Shown here: positions 44,718 through 57,900 of the stretch, in pieces
Layout: every line of letters starts with the position of its first letter
Numbering within the stretch: the stretch's first letter is position 1
Program-made: the position numbers and the translations under genes
Origin: Lepraria neglecta
Taxonomy: Eukaryota; Ascomycota; Lecanoromycetes; Lecanorales; Stereocaulaceae
Assembly (NCBI GenBank): GCA_033220425.1
Contig: CM065653.1
Span: 1,116,001 to 1,180,000, forward strand
Direction: 5' to 3'
Length of the DNA: 64,000 nucleotides
The notes under the pieces: generated by a model
Databases searched by the model: none
What the model saw: the letters and a program-made list of their open reading frames with translations, nothing else
What the model was told of the DNA's origin: nothing

Positions 44718-47700
44718 TTGGACATGATGTTTACCTCATATTTATTTCTATTCACACTCCAATATCTCTTTCTTCGTTGTCAGGCATACCCTAAATTCGC
44801 GGGTGTGAGAGATGCCCACCCACAAATTACTGCCGCCCCAGTTATAGGTGCCCTACATGAGAATGAGCTTCTACGCCGCCAAGATACTTGCACGTGGGCC
44901 TGTGCCGTATGCGCTATGTACGCACCCTGCGAGACCTGTGTCAGTCTTAGTACACCGGCTGGAATTGAGTGCTGCACGTCGAAGCTCGCAGATCAAAGTG
45001 CCTGCCCCACAGGCAACGTTCCTCCCGACTCGACAATCTATATATACACGCTTGGAAGCCTAACGCTTTATGGAGATCCTACAAGCCTCGTTATTGGAAG
45101 CAACACCCTCACCCCAGGAGGCGCTCCTGCTACCGCGAGCGGTCATACTTTTTCGCTCCCGACTACGGCTACCGGTGGGGGAGTCGTCGAGGATGGAACG
45201 ACTACCGCGCTGGGAACGCCGATTTCAACCGTCGTAGGTACAGGAACGGGTCCGGCTAGTACATTATGCCCTGTCCAGCAGATTTCTGACGGCCAGCCAC
45301 AAAACGTGCCTTGCTCTAGTACGAACACTGGGACTCAGACCACGAATACAAACACAGACACCAATACTAACACCAATATCAATACCGATACGAACACGAA
45401 CGCCAACACGATCACCAATACTGGAGCAGGAACAGGAATGGCGACAGTCAATACTAGCACCAATACGAATGCTGGCACCAATACCGGGACGGGCAACCCT
45501 GGGACTGGCACCAATACTGGGACTGGCACCAATACTGGGGCCAATACCCAGACTGGCACTGGTGTCAATACAAACACCAATACTGGGACTGGCACCAATA
45601 CTGCGACCAATACTCAGACTGGCACTGGTGTCAACACAAACACCAATACTGGGACTGGCACTGGTGTCAATATAAACACCAATACTGGGACTGGCACAAA
45701 TACTGGGACCAATACTCAGACTGGCACTGGTGTCAATACAAACACCAATACTGGGACTGGCACAATTACTGGGACCAATACTCAGACTGGCACAGGCGCA
45801 GGCACTGGTGCGATTACGGGCACTGGTATCACTACCAACACGAATACAAACACCGCAGGGGTATTATCTACATACACAATTGACGGAATCCCCTTCACAG
45901 GCAATCCCACCAGTTTGGTAGCGGGCACTGTTACCTTAACCCCTGGCGGGTCTAGCCTGACTTCCTTTGGTCACACGATTGCCATTCCCACCAGCGCCAC
46001 TGGCGGACAGATTCAAGTGGATGGTAGCTCAACCGTTTTGCCTACTCCTATCACAACAAATGCACCAGCGACTTCGTCAACATACACGATCGATGGTATC
46101 GCCTTCACGGGCAATCCCACCAGTTTGGTAGGTGGCACCGTCACATTAACACCTGGTGGCCCTAGCCTGACTTCATCCGGCCACACCATAGCGATTCCTA
46201 CCAGTGCCACTGGTGGGCAAATTCAAGTCGATGGTACTACGACTTCTTTGCCCGGCCTAAACACCGCTACAAATACAGGGACGGGAACAACCGGTACGAA
46301 CACCGGCACCAATACTGGCACCATTACTGGCACAGGTACAGGCACGAATGCTGGGACAATCACTGGCACAGGGGTCTCACGCACTTCATATATAGCAACG
46401 AACGTACCCTCTGGGCTACCTTGGGGTGTCATGCTCACCACAGTATCGAGCAAATCTTACACTTTGACCTGGGTCGGATCCAAGATCAACTCCCCAACTA
46501 CTATCATAGAGACTGGCCCGTCAACAACTGAGACTACCTCTCAGACCGCAGGAGGCTTTATCTGGACCGTCCCGACCCTGCCAGCAGGCTTCCCTGGACC
46601 CCCTCCGGGACCGCCCTCAGGATTTCCCGACCCAATTGGCGGAGGAATCGACCCCATTGTTCCTGGGTGCATCTTTGGCTGCGGACCTCCAGGATTAGGG
46701 GGGTGGTGGTGGGGGCGGTGGCCTTCCATGTCTCATTGATTGTGGAGGCGGAGGTGGTGGTGGTGGAGGTGGTGGGAATCCCGACCCAGATCCTAGCAAA
46801 CCGAATCCCTCAGACAACGACCCCAGCAATAGCAAAACAACACAGAATCAACCTACTAGCACAAATTCGGCATCATCGTGCTCGACCTCGACGTTCCCCT
46901 CTTGCACGCAAGTGGTTTCAGTCTCATCTTCAACAACCATCACCTCAACATCGTGCATTACCATTACCGGATGCAGTGGTACCGCAACGACGGGAGTCTC
47001 GACAGCTAGCGCCTCTAGCACGGGCGTGTATTGTAGTATTGGCTGTGCTGGGTGTGGCCCTGCTTCCAAATTGAAGAGCAAGCGCGATCTACCGCTTATG
47101 ATTGAGGGACGACTAGCTACGCCCAAGGATTATTGGCGAGATGATTTGGCCAAACGCCATGGTCTGGCATCCTTACCCGCAGACTATATGCAAGATGACC
47201 GTTGGAAGCGTGGTTACATTCCCCAAGTGAGTGATTCGGACTTTGCCAACAACGTGAACAACTTCATCACCGAGCAAATAGCGCCTACTTATCCCGGAGC
47301 AAAACCGTGTCCTATAAATTATCAAAATCCGTTTTCGACAGCTCTCACGGTGGCTTTTGACGCACCCCCGGACGAGGGCAACTATTCACCTTCCCTTAGA
47401 GGATTAGAGGGCTGCACCTCTGTCGTGATTATTGGAGAAAAAGGATGCTGGATCAGCCACTTTTGGGAGATACCATGGTTCACAGGCTACACACAGAATA
47501 CGGAATCTGGCGTGACCAACTTTCAGACGAACATCATCAATCCACTCGAAAATGGAGGCGGGGCTAATATGCCCAGCCCTTTTGCTGCTGGAGGCCAGAC
47601 AAGCCGAATACCAGAGTTAGCCGACCGCGAGAGCGTAAACGGCGCACCAGGCTACAAGCCAGAAATCCGAATCCTGACAAAAGCAGATGAATCTGGCAAT

Positions 47701-49334
47701 TACGTGTATGACACTGAGGTAAGACACGTCTCCTAAAGTTAAGATATTTCGGGAGTAAGATTGGAATATAACCTCTATTCTGGTCATAAAGAAGCAATGT
47801 CGATACTAAATCTTACCAGGTGGGCCTAATAGTGCAAGCTTTGACTGGACCAGGCAGGGCTTTTGAGGGGTGTACGGTCACCAAAACGCCGTATGTTCCA
47901 ATTACGCAAGACCCGAATACCGATAACGCTAAGGGCAAGATTCTTATCCAATACACCAACGATCAGCAAAACGACATGGGTGAGCAGTTAGTCTGTCCCC
48001 AACAAGCTATCTACAAAGTCTGGTTCGAGGAGAACATGGTTTCAGAACATACATGGCCTGCTGTAGGAGACCAGATAGCTGGCGGCACAGGCAATAAGAA
48101 ACGTCAGAATGGAGCCTGTTCCGCTGCTCAAAGCGGTTCAAACACAGCTACAGGGACAAATACCGGAGGCACCAATACAAACACTAACACGCAAACGAAC
48201 GCCAATACAAATACAAAGACCAATACTGCGACCAGCACCGGAACCAATTCCGGATTTACGACATCGATCATCAGTAGCTCCAACACCATCACCACTGGTC
48301 CCACCAGGACAAGTGGAGCAGGCACGACTGGTTCTTCTCATTCTTCTACATCTTACTTTTGCTATCCCTACCAGGATCCTGACGCTGGGCCAGCGCCCCC
48401 ACAGTGTGAGTGTGACGGACTCGATGGCTTTTATCCGTATCTAAGCTCTACTTCCGGTCAATCTAACTACAATCCTTGCGGGTACACAACATCACCAACA
48501 ACGGCCCCTGCAACATCGGTGGCACCTTTCACGACAACTGAGTCTGACGGAGAGGTGGTGTCTTGTGCTTCTTCTACATACTACAATTACGCAGTAAACA
48601 CGATTCCCACTTGTGCGGGAGCAACGAAAGTCGTATCTACAGTCGCCTCAATTGCTTCAGTATACTCCGCGTCGGTCGCTTCCTCTGTTTCGGCAGCATC
48701 GATCGCTTCAGTTGCGTCTGCGTCTAATGCAGCTTGGTCCTCCGCTGCGGCTGTCCCAAGTGCTGCTTGCTGGATTCTCGCCGACGATGGGTTCGGAGAT
48801 TCTGCCTTCGAAGTCTATGGAATCAATGGATGGGCTGGACCTGGGGGCTCGAACCTCTGGCAACAGGAAAATGGGTGCGGTATTGTATCAGGTGGAGAGT
48901 TCTACACAAACCGGGTGAGCGAATTCGAAGGTCACCTCCGAGACACACAGTACGCGTATTTCGGTTTGAGCTTCTTCAAGGGCGGCTGCGTTGAACGCGC
49001 TGTTCATTCCGCTGGGGGACCAGCCCCAGGTACTGGACCTGGTCAAATCGCGTGTCAACATGTTCCGTCGAATCTCGACAGCGACCAGCTGGACGCTGTG
49101 AATAGAATTTCGGGTCCGCAACTCAAAGCGGTCCAGGTCGTGGCAGATGGTAATTCGACAACTAACAGCCTCCCGAATACTACGGAGGATGAGGTTGTCC
49201 AACCAGGCGAGTCTTCGTCAGCCTCAACAGGAGGATCAAACGCAGACCTGGTGGCATCGGCTTCTGCAGCGCTACCTCATCTTTCGTCTGCTGCAAATGC
49301 TGCATCATCAGCTCCAGCGCCGACTAGTACCTAG
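44718..49334 (+). CDS. Large secreted Thr/Asn/Gly-repeat protein
   Basis: Signal peptide [20 protein letters not shown] ending near CQA, then a dibasic RR at residues 53-54 and a Cys-rich segment (eight Cys within about 40 residues). Three copies of a roughly 65-residue module share [25 protein letters not shown] and ATGG. Long T/N/G stretches made of a 22-residue unit lie between module 1 and 2. After a Gly/Pro-rich stretch, the second half has two more dibasic sites (KSKRDLP, NKKRQNG) around a conserved fungal domain with [25 protein letters not shown] and [11 protein letters not shown]. An intron (47719-47819) joins YDTE to VGLIVQ. The C-terminus is again Ser/Ala/Thr-rich. A run of six G at 46698-46703 puts the two halves one base out of frame; five G would join them. 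Probably a wall or secreted matrix protein. Confidence 0.75.
45330..45860 (+). repeat. Coding minisatellite, 66-bp unit
   Basis: About five copies of a unit starting ACTGGGACTGGCACCAATAC, one shortened to 36 bp, preceded by simpler ACCAATAC runs. Encodes the [20 protein letters not shown]-type 22-residue unit. A second, smaller T/N tract lies near 48140-48250. Confidence 0.85.
46698..46703 (+). other. G6 run at a frame break
   Basis: The frame up to GPPGLG and the frame from the following Gly-rich [10 protein letters not shown] segment differ by one base across this run. It is flanked by 200 bp of clean coding sequence on both sides. Confidence 0.6.
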
Positions 49335-49930
49335 GAGTCCCCCCTTCTTTAGCTTATTGCGAAAGATTTGAGATCCGATGGAATTTTAGAGGTCATGCTA
49401 TTTAAGCGCCTGTCATCTGCTGCATTTTAGCGAAATTTGCATGAGTCGAGAAAGACCGTTATCATCGTTCGTTTTGGTTTTCATTTCATGAGGTGTAGGG
49501 AATCCTCAAAATTTATTATATAATTTTTGTTCGCTTCGGACAGATGCCATTTTATGACTAGGAACTGGCCACTTTTGTGTCGAAGAATATCGCAACATTA
49601 GGTTACCGTCAGAAAGGGTAGTAGTTTTTAGCTAGGCGCTTACCACTCATGCTCAAAATTGTAGAGGACAACTTGAGTAGCAAACCCTGTATGCTTCAGG
49701 CCAAACTTGTGCCAATATTATAGTTAACGTAGGCTAGCTTGAATTGTGCACAGAATGTCAAACGCTCAGCCACTTTTTCATGACACATTTGCCTTACACA
49801 GCCCCAACTCTCAAAGCCATGAGCAATTTTTCTCCCCGCACCTTTCCCAAAAAACCTACCTTCAACAATACTCATTATCTCATCTGCATCCAACATCTCA
49901 ACTAGAAAGCTATCAGACCTATAGCCTACC
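49335..49930. other. Intergenic, nothing recognised
   Basis: Three-prime flank of the secreted protein gene and promoter of the ankyrin gene. No feature identified. Confidence 0.45.
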
Positions 49931-51083
49931 ATGACCACTCCATCTACCTCATCATCCCAGCCGCCACCTCAAAAGCCCGTGCCCATAGACGTCATTGCTG
50001 AGGGTCTTACACAGAATTCAACCGCCATAGTCCAGCAAGGCCTCGATCTCTTCGCCAATAGTCGCGGAGGACTCAATTCCTTCGCACTAGACCGAGCGCT
50101 CTCCTTGGCAGTCAAACGTGCGAAGCCTGATATCGTGCGCTACTTACTCGATACGACAGATGTGAAGGTGGAGAGTTGGCCTTCGGCGAGAATAAATTCG
50201 GCGATGGATATGGCAGGTAAGGAGGGTGTAGGGAGAGTAATAGAGGTTTTGGAGGTTTTGGTGGAGAAAGGGTGGGATGTTAATGGTAGGGGGCAGGGTG
50301 GGTAAGTTTTGTCTTTTTCATTTTATCACTCATTAGGACTATTGCGAGGGATTGTTTGCAATAATTTTACCACTTTTGCGCATTTCATCCACTTATACAT
50401 AATTCTTCGGGAAAATTAAAAGGGGGGCTACTAATCTAGTTCTGCTTTTTTTTTAGTTCTGATAGCCTGCCTCTTGTTTACCACGTCTACGGGTCTGAGG
50501 AATTGCTCCGCTGGTGTCTCGATCATGGCGCTCGCGTCGACTATTCGGACACTGATCCCCCCAATGTTCCTCCATTGCTGGAGTATATTGGGAAAGGAGG
50601 GACCATCAGCACTTTTAAGTTACTCATGGAAGACGGCGCAAAGCTAGGACGGCGAACACTGCATCGTGCTGTTGAAGGTGCGTCATCTGGTGAGTCTGAG
50701 AGGATGGAGATGGTTCGGTTCCTGGTTGAGGAGATGGGGTGTGATGTGAATGGGATGGATATGCCAGAGGACAAAAGGTACCCTGCTCATTATGGAACGC
50801 CACTCAATTACGCAGCGCATAATGGCAGAGCAGTGGAGGTTGTGAAGTACTTACTTGAGGTTAGTCTTGCTATGTGATCTAGATGGTTTTGAATCCTGAG
50901 AAGGAATGGGTGGATCTGGGCAATTTCTGTGACTGACTTTGACGGTGCTTTTAGAAGGGCGCGAATCCGGAGATTAAGGACTGTTGGGGCTTTAATGCCT
51001 TTAGCTACGCGAGATCTGGGGGTAAGAGTGTATTGGAGGTGCTTACGCAGTGGAAGGAGCAGGGGGAGAAGGTAGAAGCGTAA
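49931..51083 (+). CDS. Ankyrin-repeat protein
   Basis: Exons 49931-50301, 50457-50859 and 50955-51083, 300 residues, with clean GT-AG sites and a CTAAT branch point in intron 1. After a Pro/Ser-rich start there are four to five degenerate ankyrin repeats: ALDRALSLAVKRAKPDIVRY, VIEVLEVLVEKGWDVNGRG, LLRWCLDHGARVD, TPLNYAAHNGRAVEVVKYLL spliced to EKGANPEIKDCWGFNAF. Ankyrin repeats are protein-binding scaffolds; there is no catalytic domain, and the partner is unknown. The protein probably acts in the cytosol, since no signal or membrane segment is seen. Confidence 0.88.
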
Positions 51084-52689
51084 GGGAGGGACCATTGTCG
51101 CAAGCCACATTTCTGACAGATTTCTCTCACTGTCTAAATCACGCATTTGATACGCATTTCTGAACTCGCGGAATTCGCGCTTGCCTACGAAGATCCAGAG
51201 GAAAGAGCCATAGTTTAAACTAAAAGGAATTTAAACCACTGTATGATATTACGAGGTTATAGTTCATCCTTCATCCCCACATATCCATACTCCCAATCAA
51301 AATGCATTTGGTCTTGCATTCGTGCGCACTCTCATATATGCAATCATAGCCGCTAAGGCATGTCCTAGGTTGAACACTTGTGCATAGCCCTTACTGCTGT
51401 TGACCATTCAAGCCATAGTTCTTGTCCTAATTGCAGGCACGCCAAAAACCGCCTCGGCGCCTTGAATACTGGATCGAATGCCACTTGTGGTCAGCGAGAC
51501 TATTCTCGGTAGCTACCATCTACCAGTACGATCGAAATGAGGTGCAAGTCTTGGTGTGGTCTTTTGTTAAGCAAGTCTAAATTAGGGCAACAGAGTTTAT
51601 GTACTCTTCGCCCACGCTCTATACTCTGGCGCTATGGTAACATATTCCATCCAATTTGCGGCCTCAACAAAGACCTTCAATGTATTTATACTCTTTCACA
51701 TGCACATCATAGTCTTCCTTTCAAGCTGACATAAATCGATTCTACCATCGAACAATGATCGTCACTATTTCAAGTACTTTTAGGCTTAATTATAAAAAGC
51801 AAAAAAGTTCAAGTGAGAAACTCAACACTATTTCATTCGCTCGATAGGAAGACTGAGGATGCGCACGAGGCATTTCTTCATGGTAGGCGTACACATCGTG
51901 TTCGGTCTTGCGTTACCGATTTTGCCGCAACATGGTAGACGAAAAAGGCGAGCACTGTATCTTGAGCCCGTCATTTTCAATGCAAAGAATCCGAGATCGT
52001 TTGTACGCAGCAGTAACTGCAAACATATATCTTGGGACCAGCAAGGGAACGACTGTTCATTTTCGGTTTCGTTTCAATCGTAGTAGCAGCCTCAGTATCA
52101 ACGTTTCAACGATATAGGGTGTCCGAGTCTGGACACAAGGAAAATTCAAGAAGCAACGCAACTTTTCGTAGCTACTTCGCAATAGATTACGACATGACTA
52201 GCAAGTCATAAGCCTCCTCAAAAGGAAAAGAAGTCAGTATTGCATCCGCTAAGCTGCGCCTACACCTTACACGCAAGATTGACTCTTTTTCAATTATACT
52301 CATCAGGACACATTTATTTGTAGGAAGAGGTAGCGAAGCCTAACCTCTTCAATTTATTATTTCTTCCTCTGCTATGTGATCCAAGATAGAGCTTGACGGC
52401 GCCGTAGCTGGAGCAAACGAGGTTGTAAGGCCGATGAAGTTGTGTTCCTTACCGACGGTCGCTACATACCGTAAACGAACGTAAGGCCAGAGTAAGAAAA
52501 TTCATGCAGTCGTGATGGCATATCTAACTGGCTGGCTCTACGAGTTGTCGCTGGTGGACTAAGATGCAGTTGATGGCGAACGTAGACATTCTTGAGAATG
52601 CTAGCATTCCTTCCCAAGGCTAAAGTTGTACCAAGTTCTCCCCTCCAGAGCGCCGGCGGATCGAGGCCTAGTTAATGAGTGCGAGCAAG
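51084..52689. other. Gene-poor stretch
   Basis: No supported gene, RNA or repeat. AT content rises towards the retrotransposon fossil. Confidence 0.45.
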
Positions 52690-53010
52690 CGTTGAAAATC
52701 ATAATGGATACGACAGTTACTATAGGCCACAAAAAAGATTAACTATAAGTATTATATTATAAAGGTAGATAATTAGGGAGTAATTATACTTACTAAGGAT
52801 CCAAAGTTCTATACTCGGACCAAGTATATCGATATATAGTAGCACTTCGTACGCGAGAAGGTTCTTAGCGATATAGTAGAGTTCAAATATTACTCTATAG
52901 ACTAAATAGCTAATGACGGACTCACTAAAGTACTAGACAAAGTTAAATTTAGCAGGTTCGTGAGGCTAATAGGGATATTAGAAGATATTAGCTAATGGGA
53001 AAAAGAATTG
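52690..53010 (+). mobile_element. Ty1/copia retrotransposon fossil (RNase H end of pol)
   Basis: A short broken fragment. Translation still shows the C-terminal RNase H pattern of copia-type elements, with FVREKV and DGLTKVLDKVKFSRFV. The sequence is strongly AT-rich and looks RIP-mutated. No LTR or other element part was seen. Old and inactive. Confidence 0.7.
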
Positions 53011-54972
53011 AAAGGATGATAGACTAGAAGGAAGGATTACATGCAAAACACTATGAAATTTCTATTTTAGACTATTTGGCGACAGCGACAGTGGCATACA
53101 CTCATGGTGTGTTGGAAATTGCTTAGTCATACTTAGTCAGCACTACCTTTGTGTGAATGGGCGAGACCTGGCATAATCGTACATCCACAATCTGCAAACC
53201 AGGAAAGAGCCCAATCAACCATGTATCCAGGGAGCAAGATGATTATTTACGCTCTTCTATTGTCCTATATACCATTTACCTTTGCAACTCCGTTTCAATC
53301 TTTCTACCCCCACTACGCGCCGACTCTCACGAACCTCTCTGAGAATGTCTGCAATGAAACGCTAGCACTTTAGCCAACAGGATCCTTTGCTCTTTCGGGA
53401 GCTCCAGAGGGCCTATCTGGAGGTCTTCTTGCTCTGGTAGATCAGATAGAAGGTCGGCAGGGTCGTCAGAGCCGTGGAGCGTTGATATGGCCATTACGGT
53501 GGCATGCAATGGGTGGAATGGAGGAGTTTGAGTATGATTTTCGACATACCATTTGATAGCTTGCCTAATTAGGTTTAGCGGCTGGCGGTTTGGGGGGGAC
53601 TGGCGGTTGGGGGGGCAATACGAGTAGTTGAAGCTTAATCCCCGCTAGCTGGGTTGGAGTTATCAAATCGCCTCCGCATGATTCTAGACAATATCCTGAG
53701 CGTTGTACTTCAGCTATCCTACCGTCGATCGTCCTACTGGGATGCGGAGGCTGCCGATAGTGACAGTAGAAGGCCTATGCCGATGTGGAGAAGGATACGA
53801 CCAGAAATCTTTTTTGAAGCTAGAGGATCTCACGTATTGATTCTTAATATAGCAATGTATTTGGCTCGCGCAGATGACCTGGACAAGGTTCACCGGCCCT
53901 GCCAATCGAGCCCTTCCCATACACATACACATTGTACTGCTAAACCCCATCCCGGCGTGGTGAAACACCCTGCGTGATGAAACTTGGTCAAGGTACTTCG
54001 GTTTTCAAAACTCCACATTCTCCACCTATAATGCTGAGTGACAAGTGAAGCATGACTAGATAATCTTGGGGCGTTTTTCCGGGTATGAACACTATTGATG
54101 TTGAAAATTACAGCGCTCGTGGCTTATATTACGTTCGATCACTTTCGATCTATCTATATGTGTTGTGCCATTTCAGAAATTGCTACGATACATAACCAGA
54201 TGCCATCCGGCGTGCAATCTGAGATCTGGATATTGTAAGGGACGCATATATACCTTGCCTCTGTAACCAAAACCTGGTCCATAGGGATCTGTGCGATGGA
54301 TGAAGCTCGTAAAGTGATCTTGGAAGGCCTGCAAAGGTATCTTCGTGTCATGGATCCAGCTGGCCATGCCAAGGCCTGCTGCCGGATCGGGACTAGCTCG
54401 ATCAGCCGGCTTGGCCCCGCACATATCTATGGGCGCACCTCTATAGCTTTCTTCCTCATAGATAGCATTTTATCAAACTGCACATTCAGCACCATTCAGG
54501 TCCATATGTCAGTCCCTGACACTTCGTAAGGAATCCGAAAGTCCGAGTGCCGACCGAAATAACTTGGTATAAGGTTATAGATGTATTTTACGTTACAATA
54601 CCGTCAAGTTCTTTTGCATTCCATACTATTCCACTTCTCCCACAGCTACAGCCGGAGTCTTATGCGTCCACAGCGCTTGCGCATCTCTGCGTACCTGCAT
54701 ATTGCTTAAGTTTAAGAGAATGCAACCCAACTGACCCGCCATTTAAATGCCGATCGCAGACCCTTGCAAACCTTCCCACGATTACCTGTGTCAGAACTAC
54801 AAACCGTAATGAAACTTCTCAGTTAACACCCTAAGCTTTCATGTTTCTCTAAATACGTTGAATCAATACTAATAGTCTAGTTTATGAACCTTGATTCTGT
54901 AGTATCCTGTCCTAAAAGCCTATACCCTTCTAGAAACGCTTGGTACTTATAATATCAAATGTAGGCATAGGA
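53011..54972. other. Gene-poor stretch with a possible secreted-peptide frame
   Basis: The plus-strand frame from the Met at 53221 (MYPGSKMIIYALLLSYIPFT, stop at 53371-53373) starts with a good signal peptide and ends after 51 residues. It could be the 5' remnant of a secreted-protein gene or a tiny secreted peptide. Other frames (53654-53977, 54173-54424) have no motif. Confidence 0.35.
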
Positions 54973-57900
54973 CTACCTTAACTTAAGCTTTCTGAGGAGC
55001 CTATGTCTTTTTGAAACTGATCGAGTTCCTTCGACTTTGAGATGCGATATTTCTCTTTCAAGTGTTTGCGTGTGCATGTCTCCTAAGTCAATCGAAAGGT
55101 TCTTCTCCGCCACCGCATCCAAAGCAAGAAGGTTCTCCCGTAGACTTTGACAACTCGGATGGCTATGTCCAACGGCTGTCTCATAGCCTAATAGAGCTTT
55201 CGAGAACATTGCTCTAGCCTTTGGCAAATCGCCTTGACGGTTGAAGAGAGAGCCGAGACCCCAAGTAGTGTTCAGTGCTGGGAGGTAAGTCAAAAGCAAT
55301 TCTGGACCAAGAGCCTTCTCGTATCCTTGCAGCGCTCGCTGGTACATCTCCTCCGCCTCGCCTAGCTTGCCCTGGGACGCGTAGAGAAGGCCCAAGTTGT
55401 TAACCGTGGAGAGTGTCGATGTATGCTCCGCACCCAGTGCCTTCTCCTTTCCTTGCAGCGCTCGCTGGTATATCTCCTCCGCCTCACCTAGCTTGCCCTG
55501 GGACGCGTAGAGGGCGCCCAAGTTGTTGACCGTGGAGAGTGTCGATGTATGCTCCGCACCCAGTGCCTTCTCCTTTCCTTGCAGCGCTCGCTGGTACATC
55601 TCCTCCGCCTCGCCCAGCTTGCCCTGGTCCGCGTAGAGGGCGCCCAAGTCGTTGACCGTGTCGAGTGTCGATGTATGCTCCGCACCCAGTGCCTTCTCGT
55701 ATCCTTGCAGCGCTCGCTGGTACATCTCCTCCGCCTCGCCCAGCTTGCCCTGGGACTTATAGAGATTGCCTAAGTTGTTGACCGTGGAGAGTGTCGATGT
55801 ATGCTCCGCACCCAGTGCCTTCTCGTATCCTTGCAGCGCTCGCTGGTACATCTTCTCCGCCTCGCCCAGCTTGCCCTGGGACGCGTAGAGAAGGCCCAAG
55901 TTGTTGACCGTGGAGAGTGTCGATGTATGCTCCGCACCCAGTGCCTTCTCGTATCCTTGCAGCGCTCGCTGGTACATCTCCTCCGCCTCGCCTAGCTTGC
56001 CCTGGGACGCGTAGAGAAGGCCCAAGTTGTTGACCGTGTCGAGTGTCGATGTATGCTCCGCACCCAGTGCCTTCTCCTTTCCTTGCAGCGCTCGCTGGTA
56101 CATCTTCTCCGCCTCGCCTAGCTTGCCCTGGGACGCGTAGAGAAGGCCCAAGTTGTTGACCGTGGAGAGTGTCGATGTATGCTCCGCACCCAGTGCCTTC
56201 TCGTATCCTTGCAGCGCTCGCTGGTACATCTCCTCCGCCTCGCCTAGCTTGCCCTGGGACGCGTAGAGAAGGCCCAAGTTGTTGACCGTGGAGAGTGTCG
56301 ATGTATGCTCCGCACCCAGTGCCTTCTCGTATCCTTGCAGCGCTCGCTGGTACATCTCCTCCGCCTCGCCCAGCTTGCCCTGGGACTTATAGAGAAGGCC
56401 CAAGTTGTTGACCGTGTCGAGTGTCGATGTATGCTCCGCACCCAGTGCCTTCTCGTATCCTTGCAGCGCTCGCTGGTGTATCTTCTCCGCCTCGCCCAGC
56501 TTGCCCTGGGACGCGTAGAGAAGGCCTAAGCTATGACGGGCATCTAGAGCAAGTATGTCCGCCTTCGAGTTTCTTTGCTTATCGTAACTGTTGTTGATTT
56601 CCGCCAAGTCGCACCCTACGCAACGGTCCGCATGAGGTAAGAGCCGTCGCTGCAGAACCCAGAACTCTTTCTCGGACTTATGAGGTACTGCCTCTCCAGT
56701 AATCACCGTCGCCAACCAGCAGTATTCTGCCCTCCCTTCCTCTTCCAGCATGTGCCATGCCCATTCATGTACAACAGGGTGTGTAGCATAGCTTGACAAG
56801 CCTTCTGTTCCCTCAACAAGAGAATAGCCAAGCAGAAGCTTGATAGTTTGAGTGAACACGAGCTTGCTGCTAGCCACGCTCCGAAACCATTCTGGTATGC
56901 ACTCGTCTGTGCCAAGTCTTCTACATGCGGGAGTGAGCAGTTCGAACCAGAGGTCCTTGTTGTCTAGACATGCCCAAAGCAGCATTAGGTTTGCTGCTGC
57001 CTTGTCTTTCTGCTGAATAGCCCGGTACGATATCGTCCACGTCGTCCAGACGCTTCCGTTCGCATATTCCTGAAGCGGCGCCTCGGTAGTGTCATACGAG
57101 CCCATTAGGTCTCTCCAGTGTTCTTGGTAGAACTTAATATAGTCGACGAAGGACGTCATCGTCTCTCGCATAAATGCCGACGCTTGGGCAAGCGCCAGAG
57201 GTAAACCATCGAGGAGGCCCAGTAGCTTTTGGCTCTCTTCGGAGTCTACGGCTCCACATAAGCAACTGTATATCCCCGCAAAGCCACCCGCATAAAAGCG
57301 TACCGACATACCTTTGAACTCTTTGCTATACCCTTTTTTAAAGATCGCAAGAGCCTGCTCATAATTGACCCTACCCACTTTGAGCAGAGTGCCGAGTTGT
57401 CCAAGTTTGGCAAGCCGAGTCGTGATGAGAAATGAACCGTGGTCAGCTCTTGGAAAATAGCGCCTAACATCGTATGTACTGAGATCGGCTTGCGGGTCTC
57501 GGTAATCTTGGTCGATATTATCGAACACGACGAGCCACCTATTATTTTCCGGAGTACTTAACCAGCCCAAGACGTCTTTGACAACAGTATCGCCGTCACT
57601 CATGTTTTGCGGCGAATGCACTCGACTCGATTCCGGAATCTGGCCCTCCGGGATCCTGCTTGCAGCCGCGATGATACTCTGCTTGAGCCTGTCTTCGCTT
57701 CTTCCGTCAAGCCAGATCACTGCACTGAACCGGAGCTGATGTCGTCTCGCAAACTCAATGGAGAGCTGTGTCTTGCCAATCCCACCGAGCCCACTAAGAA
57801 CCACAATACCGCGTCGCTGCCTCCGCCTTGAAGGAAGCAGGTGTTCTTCGAGCTCTCCCATCTCCGATGCTCGATCCACAAACTCATTGACAAGAGGGAC

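Noticed and set aside
45335-45610. Minus-strand Val/Pro-rich frame in the T/N/G repeat tract
   Set aside because: It is the reverse reading of the coding minisatellite, and the plus-strand frame has a signal peptide and conserved modules.
55549-56529. Repeated plus-strand frames opposite the TPR array
   Set aside because: They are antisense shadows of the 126-bp TPR repeat.
55271-56530. Regular direct repeats as a CRISPR-like array
   Set aside because: The units are contiguous coding TPRs without unique spacers, in a eukaryote.
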